Below, in pieces: positions 1 to 7,971 of a stretch of DNA of 64,000 nt. Under the pieces are notes generated by a model. That model had not been told where the DNA came from and ran no database searches. It worked only from the letters and a program-made list of their open reading frames with translations. The stretch's first letter is position 1. Every line of letters begins with the position of its first letter. The DNA is from UBA1847 sp965658465 (GTDB lineage: Bacteria > Pseudomonadota > Gammaproteobacteria > Steroidobacterales > Woeseiaceae): NCBI GenBank assembly GCA_965658465.1, contig CBFHSG010000001.1, forward strand, positions 62,001-126,000, read 5' to 3'. The translations under genes were made by a program, and so were the position numbers.

Positions 1-29
1 ATATCACGATTGGAACACCGCTGTTATGA
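1..29 (+). CDS. tamA: C-terminal end of TamA-like outer-membrane protein (partial)
   Basis: Reading from base 3, the last codons give ITIGTPLL followed by a TGA at 27-29 that overlaps the ATG of tamB (ATGA). A short beta-strand ending in a hydrophobic residue is what an Omp85-family barrel end looks like, and tamA normally precedes tamB in an operon. Only eight residues are visible, so the call rests on context and on the translational-coupling overlap, not on homology that can be tested here. Confidence 0.45.
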
Positions 30-3000
30 GGACGGGCAGGTTCTTGATAGCGATCCTGGCCGTGCTGGTCCTGCTTGCGGGCGGCGCGTGGTACGGGCTG
101 CTGCACACCGAAGCCGGCGCCCGCTGGCTCTGGGCGCAGGCAGGGCGCGCGACGGGCGGCGCTTTGACGGCACATAGCGTCAGCGGTGACCTTGCTTCCG
201 GCCTGTCCGTTTCGCAACTGGCGTTTGCGGCCGACGGTGTGCACATCACAGCCGCATCCGTGTCGGTCGACGCGAACGTCGATCTCATACCGCTGACCGT
301 GTCGGTAAGCGCCGCGCACGTTACGGGGCTGACCGTGGAACTGCGTCGCAGGGATGAGATTGACCCCGAAAAACAACCGTTCCGGCCCGAGCAATTGCAG
401 CTCCCCTTCACACTGGCGATCGCAAAGCTGCAGCTGGATGAAGCCAGCATCATCTCGGCCGCAGGGGAGACGCTTGCGGCAATCGATTCTGCCTCGTTCG
501 GGGCACGCTGGTCGGACGCCATCGAGATAACGGATATCGACCTGCTCATGCCCGACATAGGCGCCGAGGGCGACGCGCAGCTGCGGCTCGAAGAGCCCTA
601 CGATATCGCGATCGATCTGCAGGCCCTGCTGGAGCCGGCGCTGACCGGTTTGAGCAAGTCCCTGCCGCTCCGGCTGGCGGTAGAAGGTCCGCTCGACGAC
701 TTCGCCGTCGACGCGCGGAGCGATGCGCCGCAGGCCAAACTGACCGGACGAGTCGCCGGCATCACCCAGTCGATACGCTGGGATCTCGCTCTCGAAGTTC
801 CGTCGGCAACGCTGCCGGAAGAGCAAGGTCTGCCGGAGGTACCGCCCGTGCGCGTGACTGCCAATGCGAGTGGCGGGACGCGGGACTTCACGGTCGACGC
901 GAACCTTGGCCTTGCAGGCACGAATTCGACCGCCAACATCAGCGCCGATGTCGATATCGAGGCCGGAACTATCGAGGGTGGCGTCGACTGGCAGAACGCG
1001 CAGTGGCCACCGGTCGACCCGGACCCGCAGATTGCGAGCCGCCGGGGCAGACTGGCCGTGTCGGGATCGCTGGATGCTTGGCGTATCGATGGAACCGTGC
1101 AGCTTTCCGTACCGGACCTGCCGCCAGGCCAGTTTACGGTGAAGGGTGGTGGTGATCTCGATGGGGCGGACGTGCAGATTCTCGATGGTGATGTGCTGGG
1201 GGGGTCGGTCGCCGGTCGCGTAACGTATCGCTGGGTCGAACCGCACGCCTGGTCCGCGAGCCTCGACCTGGCCAACGTCAAAACGGACGCGCTGTTGCCC
1301 GACTGGCCCGCGACGTTGAGCGGTCATCTCGATCTCAACGGACAGCAGCAGCCGTTCGGCCTGACAGCTGAACTCCGTGATATCCGCGGGAATTTCCGCG
1401 GCCAGCCTTTACGGGCAAATGGGGTTATCGGCGTGCGGGAAGGTACCGTTACGGCTGACGGCCTGTCGCTCAGGCACGGCGAGAGCTGGCTGCGAATCGA
1501 CGGCAACCCGTATGGCATCGACGGCCTCCGTTATTCCACCTCGATCGACGAACTCGGAACTTACCTCGACGCGGCATTCGGTACGTTGACCGCCAGCGGG
1601 CTGCTCTCGCTGCGCCCGGAAAATCCGTACCTCGAGATACGCGCGTCGAGCCCGGAACTCGGTTACCGCGACGGCGCCATCATGAACCTGGAAATCGCGG
1701 ACCGCCGCACTGGCGAGGAAGTGATGGACGTCGAACTGACGGCGTCGGAGGCCCGCTACGGCGGATTTACTGCATCGGACCTGCGCCTGCAAACCAGGGC
1801 AGGAAAAGAGGCACAAAGTGCCGAACTGGCATTCGCCACCGATGGATTGGCGACTTTGCTCGCGGTGACCGGCCAGCTCGACGACTGGGATAATCCGGGC
1901 CGCTGGTCTGGTCAGGTGCGGGAACTCGAACTGCAGCACGCCGAATTCTCTGCCTCACTGGCCAACGCGGCAGCCATCGAACTGTCGCCGCAAGACGCTC
2001 AACTCGAGGACTTGTGTCTCACCAACGAGCATGGCATCAGGCTGTGCGCAGACAGTTCGTGGAGCGACACGATGGGCGCCGAAATTGGTGCCACCCTGTC
2101 GTCCGTTCCCACCAGCCTTGTCAATGCTTTCGTCGACACCGGCCTCGACTTCAACCAGGTCCTGAATGGTGAACTGGACTGGCGCATGACGAAACAAGGC
2201 AAAACCTCCGGGCGAGTGGACATTTCAATGACCCCCGGGACGGTCACGAGCCGCGCACGCCCGGACAGGAAGCTCGAAACCGGCGACGCGGGACTCCGCT
2301 TCAGAATTGACAGCAACAGCCTGCGCAGCGGCGTGCTGACCCTGCCGCTCCCGGGACTCGGCCAGGTGGCCGGGCAATTCGACGTGCTCGACGTGGCCGG
2401 TGACGGTTCGGCCGCACTTCGGGGCACGATCGATCTCGATGCCGCCGACATCAGCTTTCTCGAAGCACTTGTCCCGATGCTCGATGATGTCAGCGGCAAC
2501 CTGTCAGCCGACCTCCAGATCGCGGGATCGCTGTCAGAACCGTCTGTTACGGGCGATCTGGCCCTCGATGGCGGATCAATGAGCTACTTGCCGATCGGGC
2601 TCAGGCTTACGCAGGTGTCGCTCGAGAGCGAGCTCGAGGGACGCGGCGAAATCGAGATGACGGGCTCATTCATCGCCGGGGAAGGCCGCGGCCGAATCCG
2701 GACCCGTACGAATAACCAGCAGACCGCGCACAGAGGTCTCGAAATCGAGCTGCAGGGTGACAACCTCACGCTCATCGACGTGCCCGACCTTCGTGCCGTT
2801 GCCAACACCGACGTCACCATCAATTTCGACGGCAAGTCTCTGCAACTCGGGGGACGGATCGACGTTCCGCATGCGCGGATCCGGCCTCGCGACATCGGCA
2901 TCGCCCGGGTGTCGGAAAGCGAAGATGTCGTTATCGTCAGGGGCGAGTTGCCGGATGGTTCGGGAGCGAAACAGCGAGACGCCGAAATCCTCATCAACGG

Positions 3001-3577
3001 CTCGGTGGAGGTCGCTCTCGGCGACGATGTCGTCGTCGATCTCGACGTGGCCGATGCCCATGTGACCGGCAGTACCGAATTTACCTGGAACGGGCCGCTA
3101 ATGCCGACGGCGAACGGCCGTTACGTCCTGCAGGGTGAAATACTCGCGTATGGCCAGAAACTCGAGATATCCGAGGGTGCCATACGCTTCCCGGACGTGC
3201 CGGCCAACGATCCCTACCTTCGTATCCGCGCGGAACGCGAAATTTTCGGCAATTCCCAGGTGCGCCGCGCGGGCGTGCTGGTATCCGGATCCGCAAGCCG
3301 GCCGACGGTCGAGGCCTATACCACGCCGCGTACGACCGAGGAACGGGCCCTGACACTGCTCGTCACGGGCAGCGAATTCGATTACGAGAAAGGCATCGGA
3401 GCGTTCGACTTCGGCACCTACATCGCGCCTCGGGTTTACGTCAGTTACGGCATCGGCCTGTTCGACCAGGAAAACATCATCCGCGTGCGCTATGACCTGA
3501 CCGAAGGCTTCGGCGTCACGCTGACCTCGGGCGCGCGCGACGAAGGCGTCGACCTGAGCTACCGGATCTCGAACTGA
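26..3577 (+). CDS. tamB: TamB, translocation and assembly module inner-membrane subunit
   Basis: 1183 residues, close to the usual TamB length (about 1250). A single N-terminal membrane anchor (about residues 5-25, FLIAILAVLVLLAGGAWYG) is followed by a long periplasmic region of repetitive amphipathic beta strands, the AsmA/TamB-like lipid-groove architecture. The C-terminal ~300 residues carry the conserved TamB (DUF490) domain, with AYGQKLEISEGAIRFP, the segment TTEERALTLLVTGSEFDYEKG and a final beta-rich tail ending SYRISN. TamB spans the periplasm from the inner membrane to TamA and functions in outer-membrane protein assembly and phospholipid transport. The ATG overlaps the upstream stop (ATGA), supporting co-translation with tamA. 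Confidence 0.92.
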   Translation: MRTGRFLIAILAVLVLLAGGAWYGLLHTEAGARWLWAQAGRATGGALTAHSVSGDLASGLSVSQLAFAADGVHITAASVSVDANVDLIPLTVSVSAAHVTGLTVELRRRDEIDPEKQPFRPEQLQLPFTLAIAKLQLDEASIISAAGETLAAIDSASFGARWSDAIEITDIDLLMPDIGAEGDAQLRLEEPYDIAIDLQALLEPALTGLSKSLPLRLAVEGPLDDFAVDARSDAPQAKLTGRVAGITQSIRWDLALEVPSATLPEEQGLPEVPPVRVTANASGGTRDFTVDANLGLAGTNSTANISADVDIEAGTIEGGVDWQNAQWPPVDPDPQIASRRGRLAVSGSLDAWRIDGTVQLSVPDLPPGQFTVKGGGDLDGADVQILDGDVLGGSVAGRVTYRWVEPHAWSASLDLANVKTDALLPDWPATLSGHLDLNGQQQPFGLTAELRDIRGNFRGQPLRANGVIGVREGTVTADGLSLRHGESWLRIDGNPYGIDGLRYSTSIDELGTYLDAAFGTLTASGLLSLRPENPYLEIRASSPELGYRDGAIMNLEIADRRTGEEVMDVELTASEARYGGFTASDLRLQTRAGKEAQSAELAFATDGLATLLAVTGQLDDWDNPGRWSGQVRELELQHAEFSASLANAAAIELSPQDAQLEDLCLTNEHGIRLCADSSWSDTMGAEIGATLSSVPTSLVNAFVDTGLDFNQVLNGELDWRMTKQGKTSGRVDISMTPGTVTSRARPDRKLETGDAGLRFRIDSNSLRSGVLTLPLPGLGQVAGQFDVLDVAGDGSAALRGTIDLDAADISFLEALVPMLDDVSGNLSADLQIAGSLSEPSVTGDLALDGGSMSYLPIGLRLTQVSLESELEGRGEIEMTGSFIAGEGRGRIRTRTNNQQTAHRGLEIELQGDNLTLIDVPDLRAVANTDVTINFDGKSLQLGGRIDVPHARIRPRDIGIARVSESEDVVIVRGELPDGSGAKQRDAEILINGSVEVALGDDVVVDLDVADAHVTGSTEFTWNGPLMPTANGRYVLQGEILAYGQKLEISEGAIRFPDVPANDPYLRIRAEREIFGNSQVRRAGVLVSGSASRPTVEAYTTPRTTEERALTLLVTGSEFDYEKGIGAFDFGTYIAPRVYVSYGIGLFDQENIIRVRYDLTEGFGVTLTSGARDEGVDLSYRISN

Positions 3578-3594
3578 GCGCTCCGCTCAGTTTT
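3574..3594 (+). terminator. Hairpin plus T-run ending tamB
   Basis: CTGAGCG-CTC-CGCTCAG followed by TTTT. The stem overlaps both the tamB stop (3575-3577) and the convergent glnS stop (3587-3589), so one small hairpin serves the tight convergent junction. In the glnS direction the T-run is missing, so it should act mainly on the + strand. Confidence 0.6.
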
Positions 3595-5266
3595 CGTTCT
3601 GCATCGCCTGTTTCTCGATCTTCGCCCAGGAGTCTCTCAGGGTGACGACGCGGTTGAATACGCGCGACTCGGGTGAGTCGTCGGTGGAATCCGGACAGAA
3701 GTAGCCGAGACGCTCGAACTGCACGGCCTCGCCCGCGGAAAGCGCTGCGAGCGAAGGCTCGAGCATCGCCTCGACGGTTTCGAGTGACTCGGGGTTAAGG
3801 ACATCCATGAAGTCATCGGCCGCGTTCGGGTTCGGCACCGTGAAGAGCCGGTCGTAGAGCCTCACCGTCGCCGGCAGTGCGTGCCTGACCGATACCCAGT
3901 GAATCGTACCCTTCACCTTGCGGTCGCTCGTTCCCGTGCCGCTGCGCGTGTCGGGGTCGTAGCTGCAGCGCAGTTCGATGACGTTACCATCGCTGTCCTT
4001 TATGACTTCTTCGCAACGGATGATATAAGCGCTGCGCAGTCTTACCTCGCCGCCGGGCTTCAGGCGGAAGAACTTGCGCGGCGCCTCTTCCATGAAATCG
4101 TCCTGCTCGATCCAGATTTCCCTGGAGAATGGGACTTCGCGCGTACCGAGTTCGGGGCGATTCGGATGATTCATCGCTGCCATCGCCTCCACCTGGTCCT
4201 CGGGGTAGTTCGTAAGCACAACCTTGAGCGGCTTCAGCACCGCCATGCGCCGCTCGGCCTCCTCACCCAGCACCTCGCGGACGCTGTTTTCCAGCACGCC
4301 CATCTCGATGAGCTTGTCTTTCTTGGTCACGCCGCCGCGCTTCACGAAATCGCGCAATGCGGCCGCAGGGTAGCCGCGCCGGCGCATACCGGCGATGGTC
4401 GGCATGCGGGGATCATTCCAGCCGCTGACAACCCCGTTGTCGATCATCATCCCGAGCTTGCGTTTGCTGGTGATCGTGTACGCGAGGTTCAGGCGCGAGA
4501 ACTCGATCTGGCGTGGACGATGCGGTGGCTCGAGCTGATCGAGAAACCAGTCGTACAGCGGCCGATGATCCTCGAACTCGAGTGTGCAAAGGGAGTGCGT
4601 AATGTGTTCGAACGCGTCGGACAGCGTATGCGCGAAATCGTACATCGGGTAGATGCACCATGTATCGCCCGTGCGCTGGTGAGCGACGTGGCGGATGCGA
4701 TACAAAGCCGGATCGCGCAGGTTCATGTTCGGCGAGCTCATGTCGATCTTCGCCCTCAAAACGTGCTCGCCGTCCCCGAATTCACCCGCGCGCATGCGCC
4801 GGAACAGGTCCATGTTCTCCTCGACACTGCGATCGCGATACGGGCTGTTCTTGCCGGGCTCCGTCAGCGTTCCGCGGTGCGCACGTATCTCCTCGGCATT
4901 CAGTGAATCCACGTAGGCGAGCCCCATCTCCACAAGCCGCTCGGCCGCCTCGTACAGTTGCTCGAAGTAGTCCGACGCGTGCGTGAGTCGGCCGCCCCAG
5001 TCGAAGCCCAGCCAGTGCACGTCCTTCTCGATGGCGTCGACGTACTCCTGGTCTTCCTTGTGCGGATTCGTGTCGTCGTAGCGCAGGTAGGTGCGGCCGC
5101 CGGTTTCTTCAGTGACACCGAAGTTCAGGCATATGGACATGACGTGGCCAATGTGCAGATAGCCGTTGGGCTCCGGGGGAAACCGCGTCACGATTTCGTC
5201 GTGCTTCCCCGACTCGAGGTCGTCATGGATGATCTGGCGGATGAAGTCCCGCGGCGCTTCGCTCAT
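3587..5266 (-). CDS. glnS: Glutaminyl-tRNA synthetase
   Basis: 559 residues from the chosen ATG, as in E. coli GlnRS (554). It charges tRNA-Gln with glutamine in the cytoplasm. The class I signature is clear: PPEPNGYLHIGH (HIGH motif) near residue 35, and the KMSKR-equivalent SKRKLG around residue 270 after FSRLNLAYT. The C-terminal anticodon-binding beta-barrels (KVKGTIHWVSV) are present. A longer reading frame reaches 5341 but would run into the zur coding end; MSEAPRDFI at 5266 matches the usual GlnRS N-terminus. It lies downstream of zur on the same strand, 56 bases away. Confidence 0.96.
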   Translation of the reverse strand: MSEAPRDFIRQIIHDDLESGKHDEIVTRFPPEPNGYLHIGHVMSICLNFGVTEETGGRTYLRYDDTNPHKEDQEYVDAIEKDVHWLGFDWGGRLTHASDYFEQLYEAAERLVEMGLAYVDSLNAEEIRAHRGTLTEPGKNSPYRDRSVEENMDLFRRMRAGEFGDGEHVLRAKIDMSSPNMNLRDPALYRIRHVAHQRTGDTWCIYPMYDFAHTLSDAFEHITHSLCTLEFEDHRPLYDWFLDQLEPPHRPRQIEFSRLNLAYTITSKRKLGMMIDNGVVSGWNDPRMPTIAGMRRRGYPAAALRDFVKRGGVTKKDKLIEMGVLENSVREVLGEEAERRMAVLKPLKVVLTNYPEDQVEAMAAMNHPNRPELGTREVPFSREIWIEQDDFMEEAPRKFFRLKPGGEVRLRSAYIIRCEEVIKDSDGNVIELRCSYDPDTRSGTGTSDRKVKGTIHWVSVRHALPATVRLYDRLFTVPNPNAADDFMDVLNPESLETVEAMLEPSLAALSAGEAVQFERLGYFCPDSTDDSPESRVFNRVVTLRDSWAKIEKQAMQNEN

Positions 5267-5297
5267 CGATTCAGTTCGCTGCTTTTGACCGGCCGCT

Positions 5298-5303
5298 ATT
5301 GTA
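5298..5303 (-). promoter_or_regulatory. Possible -10 box (TACAAT) for glnS
   Basis: Reading the minus strand, GCGTACAATAG lies about 32 bases before the glnS ATG in the zur-glnS gap. TACAAT is a good sigma-70 -10, but no convincing -35 lies 16-18 bases upstream (that region is the end of zur). The same GTACAAT heptamer occurs before thrS, the gene at 7972 and cphB. Confidence 0.35.
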
Positions 5304-5322
5304 CGCGAAGTCGCGGCTGCGC

Positions 5323-5811
5323 CTAGCCACTCCCGCCGCACTTCGCGCAGAGTCCCTGCACCTCGAGCATCTGGTGCACGGACGTAAACCCGAGCCGTTC
5401 GGCCTTTTTGGCTACGACCGCGTCGATGTCGGGATCGTCCAGCTCCACCACGGTGCGACAGCCTCGGCAGATCAGGAACTGGCCGGCATGGGAGCGCGCC
5501 GGGTCGGGGCAGCCGATGTAGGCGTTGAGCGAGTCCAGCCGGTGAACGAGACCGGCCTCGATCAGGAAATCGAGCGCCCTGTATACGGTCGGCGGCGCTG
5601 CCGCCTTGCCCTCGCCGCCCAGCTTGTCGAGGATGTCGTAAGCACCGATCGGCTTGTGACTGTCCCAGACCAGCGTAAGCACCCGGCGCCGCAGTTCCGT
5701 GAAGCGCAGGCCTCGCTCAAGGCAGAGCTGCTCCGCCGTCGCGATTGCAGTGGATACGCAGCTGTCATGGTCGTGGCTGGCCGGGGGCGTGGGTCCTGGA
5801 GCTTTTCGCAT
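5323..5811 (-). CDS. zur: Fur-family regulator, Zur-type
   Basis: 162 residues. The winged-helix segment (LCLERGLRFTELRRRVLTLVW through PPTVYRALDFLIEAGLVHRL) is the Fur-family DNA-binding domain; the C-terminal dimerisation/metal domain carries CRGCR and a terminal CAKCGGSG, the structural zinc cysteines. The short C-terminus, the His/Asp-rich N-terminus (SHDHDSC) and the IGCPDPARSHAGQFLICRGCR segment fit zinc-sensing Zur better than Fur, where HHDH(L/I)IC is usual. As Zur it would repress zinc uptake; no zinc-transport gene is visible here. It is divergent from thrS, with the shared gap holding a palindromic -10. Confidence 0.82.
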   Translation of the reverse strand: MRKAPGPTPPASHDHDSCVSTAIATAEQLCLERGLRFTELRRRVLTLVWDSHKPIGAYDILDKLGGEGKAAAPPTVYRALDFLIEAGLVHRLDSLNAYIGCPDPARSHAGQFLICRGCRTVVELDDPDIDAVVAKKAERLGFTSVHQMLEVQGLCAKCGGSG

Positions 5812-5841
5812 GGGTTGGTGGGTGTCTTATACGGGAAACCA

Positions 5842-5851
5842 ATTGTACAAT
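5842..5851. promoter_or_regulatory. Palindromic ATTGTACAAT, putative divergent -10 for zur and thrS
   Basis: The perfect 10-base palindrome gives TACAAT on both strands. Transcription would begin about 25 bases before the zur ATG and about 32 bases before the thrS ATG. -35 matches on both sides are poor, so the assignment rests on the -10 and its position. Confidence 0.35.
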
Positions 5852-5889
5852 GGCGCGCCGTTCTCGCGGGCAATGAATAGACGAGCGAC

Positions 5890-7803
5890 ATGCCGACAAT
5901 TACTCTACCCGACGGCTCCGAAAAGCAGTTCGACGCTGTGACCCGGGGCGCCGAAATAGCCTCCAGCATCGGCAAGAGCCTCGCGCGCGACGCAGTAGCC
6001 GTTCGCGTCAACGGCGAGTTATGGGACCTCACTCGCGAAATCGGGGACGACGCGACGGTCGAGATCATCACCCGCGACTCCGATGACGGGGTCGAACTGC
6101 TGCGTCACGACGCGGCGCATGCGCTTGCGGAAGCCGTCAAGGAACTCTGGCCGGACACGCAGGTGACGATAGGCCCGGCCATCGAGAACGGCTTCTACTA
6201 CGACTTCTCGCGAGAAGAGCCGTTTACGGAAGACGACCTGCAGATCATCGAAGCCCGCATGAAGGAGATCGTCGACCGCGACGAGACCATCACCCGCGAG
6301 GAATGGGACCGCGACGAAGCAGTCGCCTTCTTTCACAAGATCGGTGAAGCGTACAAAGCTGAAATCATCGCCAGCATTCCGGCCGGCGAGCCGGTCACCC
6401 TGTACCGCCAGGGCGACTTCATCGATCTCTGCCGCGGCCCGCACCTGCCCTCGACCGGCAAGCTCGGCAAGTCGTTCAAGCTGACACACGTCTCGGGCGC
6501 TTACTGGCGCGGCGATTCCTCGAACGAAATGCTGCAGCGTGTCTACGGCACGGCATGGCCGAACGACAAGCAGCTGCGCCAGTACCTGCATATGCTCGAG
6601 GAGGCGGAGAAGCGCGATCACCGACGCCTCGGCCGCGTCATGGACCTGTTCCACTTCCAGGAAGAGGCGCCCGGCGCCGTGTTCTGGCACCCGAAGGGAT
6701 GGGCGCTTTACCAGAATCTCATCGGCTACATGCGGCAGAAGCAGAACGCGGCGGGCTACCGCGAAATCAACACGCCGGAGCTGATGAGCACTTCGCTGTG
6801 GGAAAAGTCGGGCCACCTCGAAGCATTCGGCGACAACATGTTCACGACCGAGACGGTCGACGGCCGGCACTTCGCCATCAAGCCCATGAACTGTCCGGGG
6901 CACGTGCAGGTCTTCAAGCAAGGCATCACGAGTTACCGCGATCTTCCGGTGCGCCTCGCCGAATTCGGCAAGTGCCATCGATACGAGCCCTCCGGTGCGC
7001 TGCACGGCATGATGCGCGTGCGCGCCTTCACCCAGGACGACGCCCACATCTTCTGCACCCCGGAGCAGATCACCGATGAGTCGATTGCGGTTTGCAGCCT
7101 GATACTCGGAATCTACCGCGACTTCGGTTTCGAGGACGTGCGCATCAAGTTCGCGGATCGCCCCGAGGTGCGCGTCGGTGAAAACGATGTCTGGGACCAG
7201 TCGGAGGCTGCGTTGCTCAAGGCACTCGAAGTCGCCGGGCTGGACTATACCCACAACCCCGGCGAGGGAGCATTCTACGGCCCGAAGCTCGAATTCGTAT
7301 TGCGCGATGCCATCGGGCGCGACTGGCAATGCGGCACGCTGCAGGTGGACCTGAACATGCCGGGCCGCCTCGGGGCAACTTACGTCGGGGAAGACGGCGA
7401 GAAGCACCTGCCGGTCATGTTGCACCGCGCGATGTTCGGTTCCCTCGAACGCTTCATCGGCATACTGATCGAGCATCACGCCGGCAACCTGCCGTTGTGG
7501 CTCGCGCCGGTGCAGGCAAAAGTCCTCACGATTACCTCGGACGCGGACGCTTACGCGCGTGAGGTCGTCGCGGCGCTTGCGGCACGCGGGCTGCATGCCG
7601 AGGCCGACCTCAGAAACGAGAAGATCTCCTACAAGGTGCGCGAACACAGTGTCGCCAAGGTGCCTGTACTACTCGCCATCGGGGACCGCGAAGTCGACAA
7701 CAGGTCGGTCGCCATGCGCCGTCTCGGCTCCAGGCAGCAGAAGGTACTGCCGCTCGATGAAGCCGTCAGCGCCCTCGAAGCCGAGGTCAACGAACGCCGC
7801 TGA
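5890..7803 (+). CDS. thrS: Threonyl-tRNA synthetase
   Basis: 637 residues, normal length (E. coli 642). Domains in order: TGS (residues 1-60, MPTITLPDGSEKQF), editing domain with HDAAHALAEAV and the CRGPHLPSTG motif (about 75-225), class II catalytic core with MNCPGHVQVFK, MRVRAFTQDDAHIFC and motif 3 (MLHRAMFGSLERFIGILIEH), then the anticodon-binding domain (LPLWLAPVQ...). It charges tRNA-Thr and deacylates Ser-tRNA-Thr. In many Gammaproteobacteria thrS is followed by infC-rpmI-rplT; here an unrelated gene follows after a hairpin. No large E. coli-style autoregulatory leader fits in the 78-base gap upstream. Confidence 0.97.
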   Translation: MPTITLPDGSEKQFDAVTRGAEIASSIGKSLARDAVAVRVNGELWDLTREIGDDATVEIITRDSDDGVELLRHDAAHALAEAVKELWPDTQVTIGPAIENGFYYDFSREEPFTEDDLQIIEARMKEIVDRDETITREEWDRDEAVAFFHKIGEAYKAEIIASIPAGEPVTLYRQGDFIDLCRGPHLPSTGKLGKSFKLTHVSGAYWRGDSSNEMLQRVYGTAWPNDKQLRQYLHMLEEAEKRDHRRLGRVMDLFHFQEEAPGAVFWHPKGWALYQNLIGYMRQKQNAAGYREINTPELMSTSLWEKSGHLEAFGDNMFTTETVDGRHFAIKPMNCPGHVQVFKQGITSYRDLPVRLAEFGKCHRYEPSGALHGMMRVRAFTQDDAHIFCTPEQITDESIAVCSLILGIYRDFGFEDVRIKFADRPEVRVGENDVWDQSEAALLKALEVAGLDYTHNPGEGAFYGPKLEFVLRDAIGRDWQCGTLQVDLNMPGRLGATYVGEDGEKHLPVMLHRAMFGSLERFIGILIEHHAGNLPLWLAPVQAKVLTITSDADAYAREVVAALAARGLHAEADLRNEKISYKVREHSVAKVPVLLAIGDREVDNRSVAMRRLGSRQQKVLPLDEAVSALEAEVNERR

Positions 7804-7819
7804 ACCCGGCGAAAGCCAA

Positions 7820-7860
7820 CTGTGACGCGCCCTGCACAATGACTGTGCGACGCGTCACAG
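7820..7860 (+). terminator. Nested inverted repeat after thrS
   Basis: Outer arms CTGTGACGCG (7820-7829) and CGCGTCACAG (7851-7860) are perfect; inside them a second stem GCACA (7834-7838) / TGTGC (7844-7848) closes a 5-base loop. The structure starts 17 bases after the thrS stop. No T-run follows, so it is either a stabilising or Rho-type 3' hairpin, or a protein-binding dyad for the next gene. Confidence 0.4.
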
Positions 7861-7939
7861 ATTAAGGAATATGTCGGCGCGCAGCGACATTGAACGGAAA
7901 ACCCGGGGATATACTCCGTCAACGCAAAGGAAGTCGCGT

Positions 7940-7945
7940 ACAATT
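7940..7945 (+). promoter_or_regulatory. Possible -10 box (TACAAT) for the gene at 7972
   Basis: GCGTACAATTAAAC is positioned 27 bases before the GTG start, with GGAGG (7961-7965) as ribosome-binding site. The -35 region is weak. An alternative TATACT at 7910-7915 is only 14 bases from a TTGAAC, too close for a normal promoter. Confidence 0.3.
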
Positions 7946-7971
7946 AAACATAAGGCCTATGGAGGACGCCG

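Noticed and set aside
6019..7647. 542-residue open frame on the minus strand
   Set aside because: It lies wholly antisense to thrS, which has all class II synthetase motifs; the frame is a by-product of GC-rich codon use.
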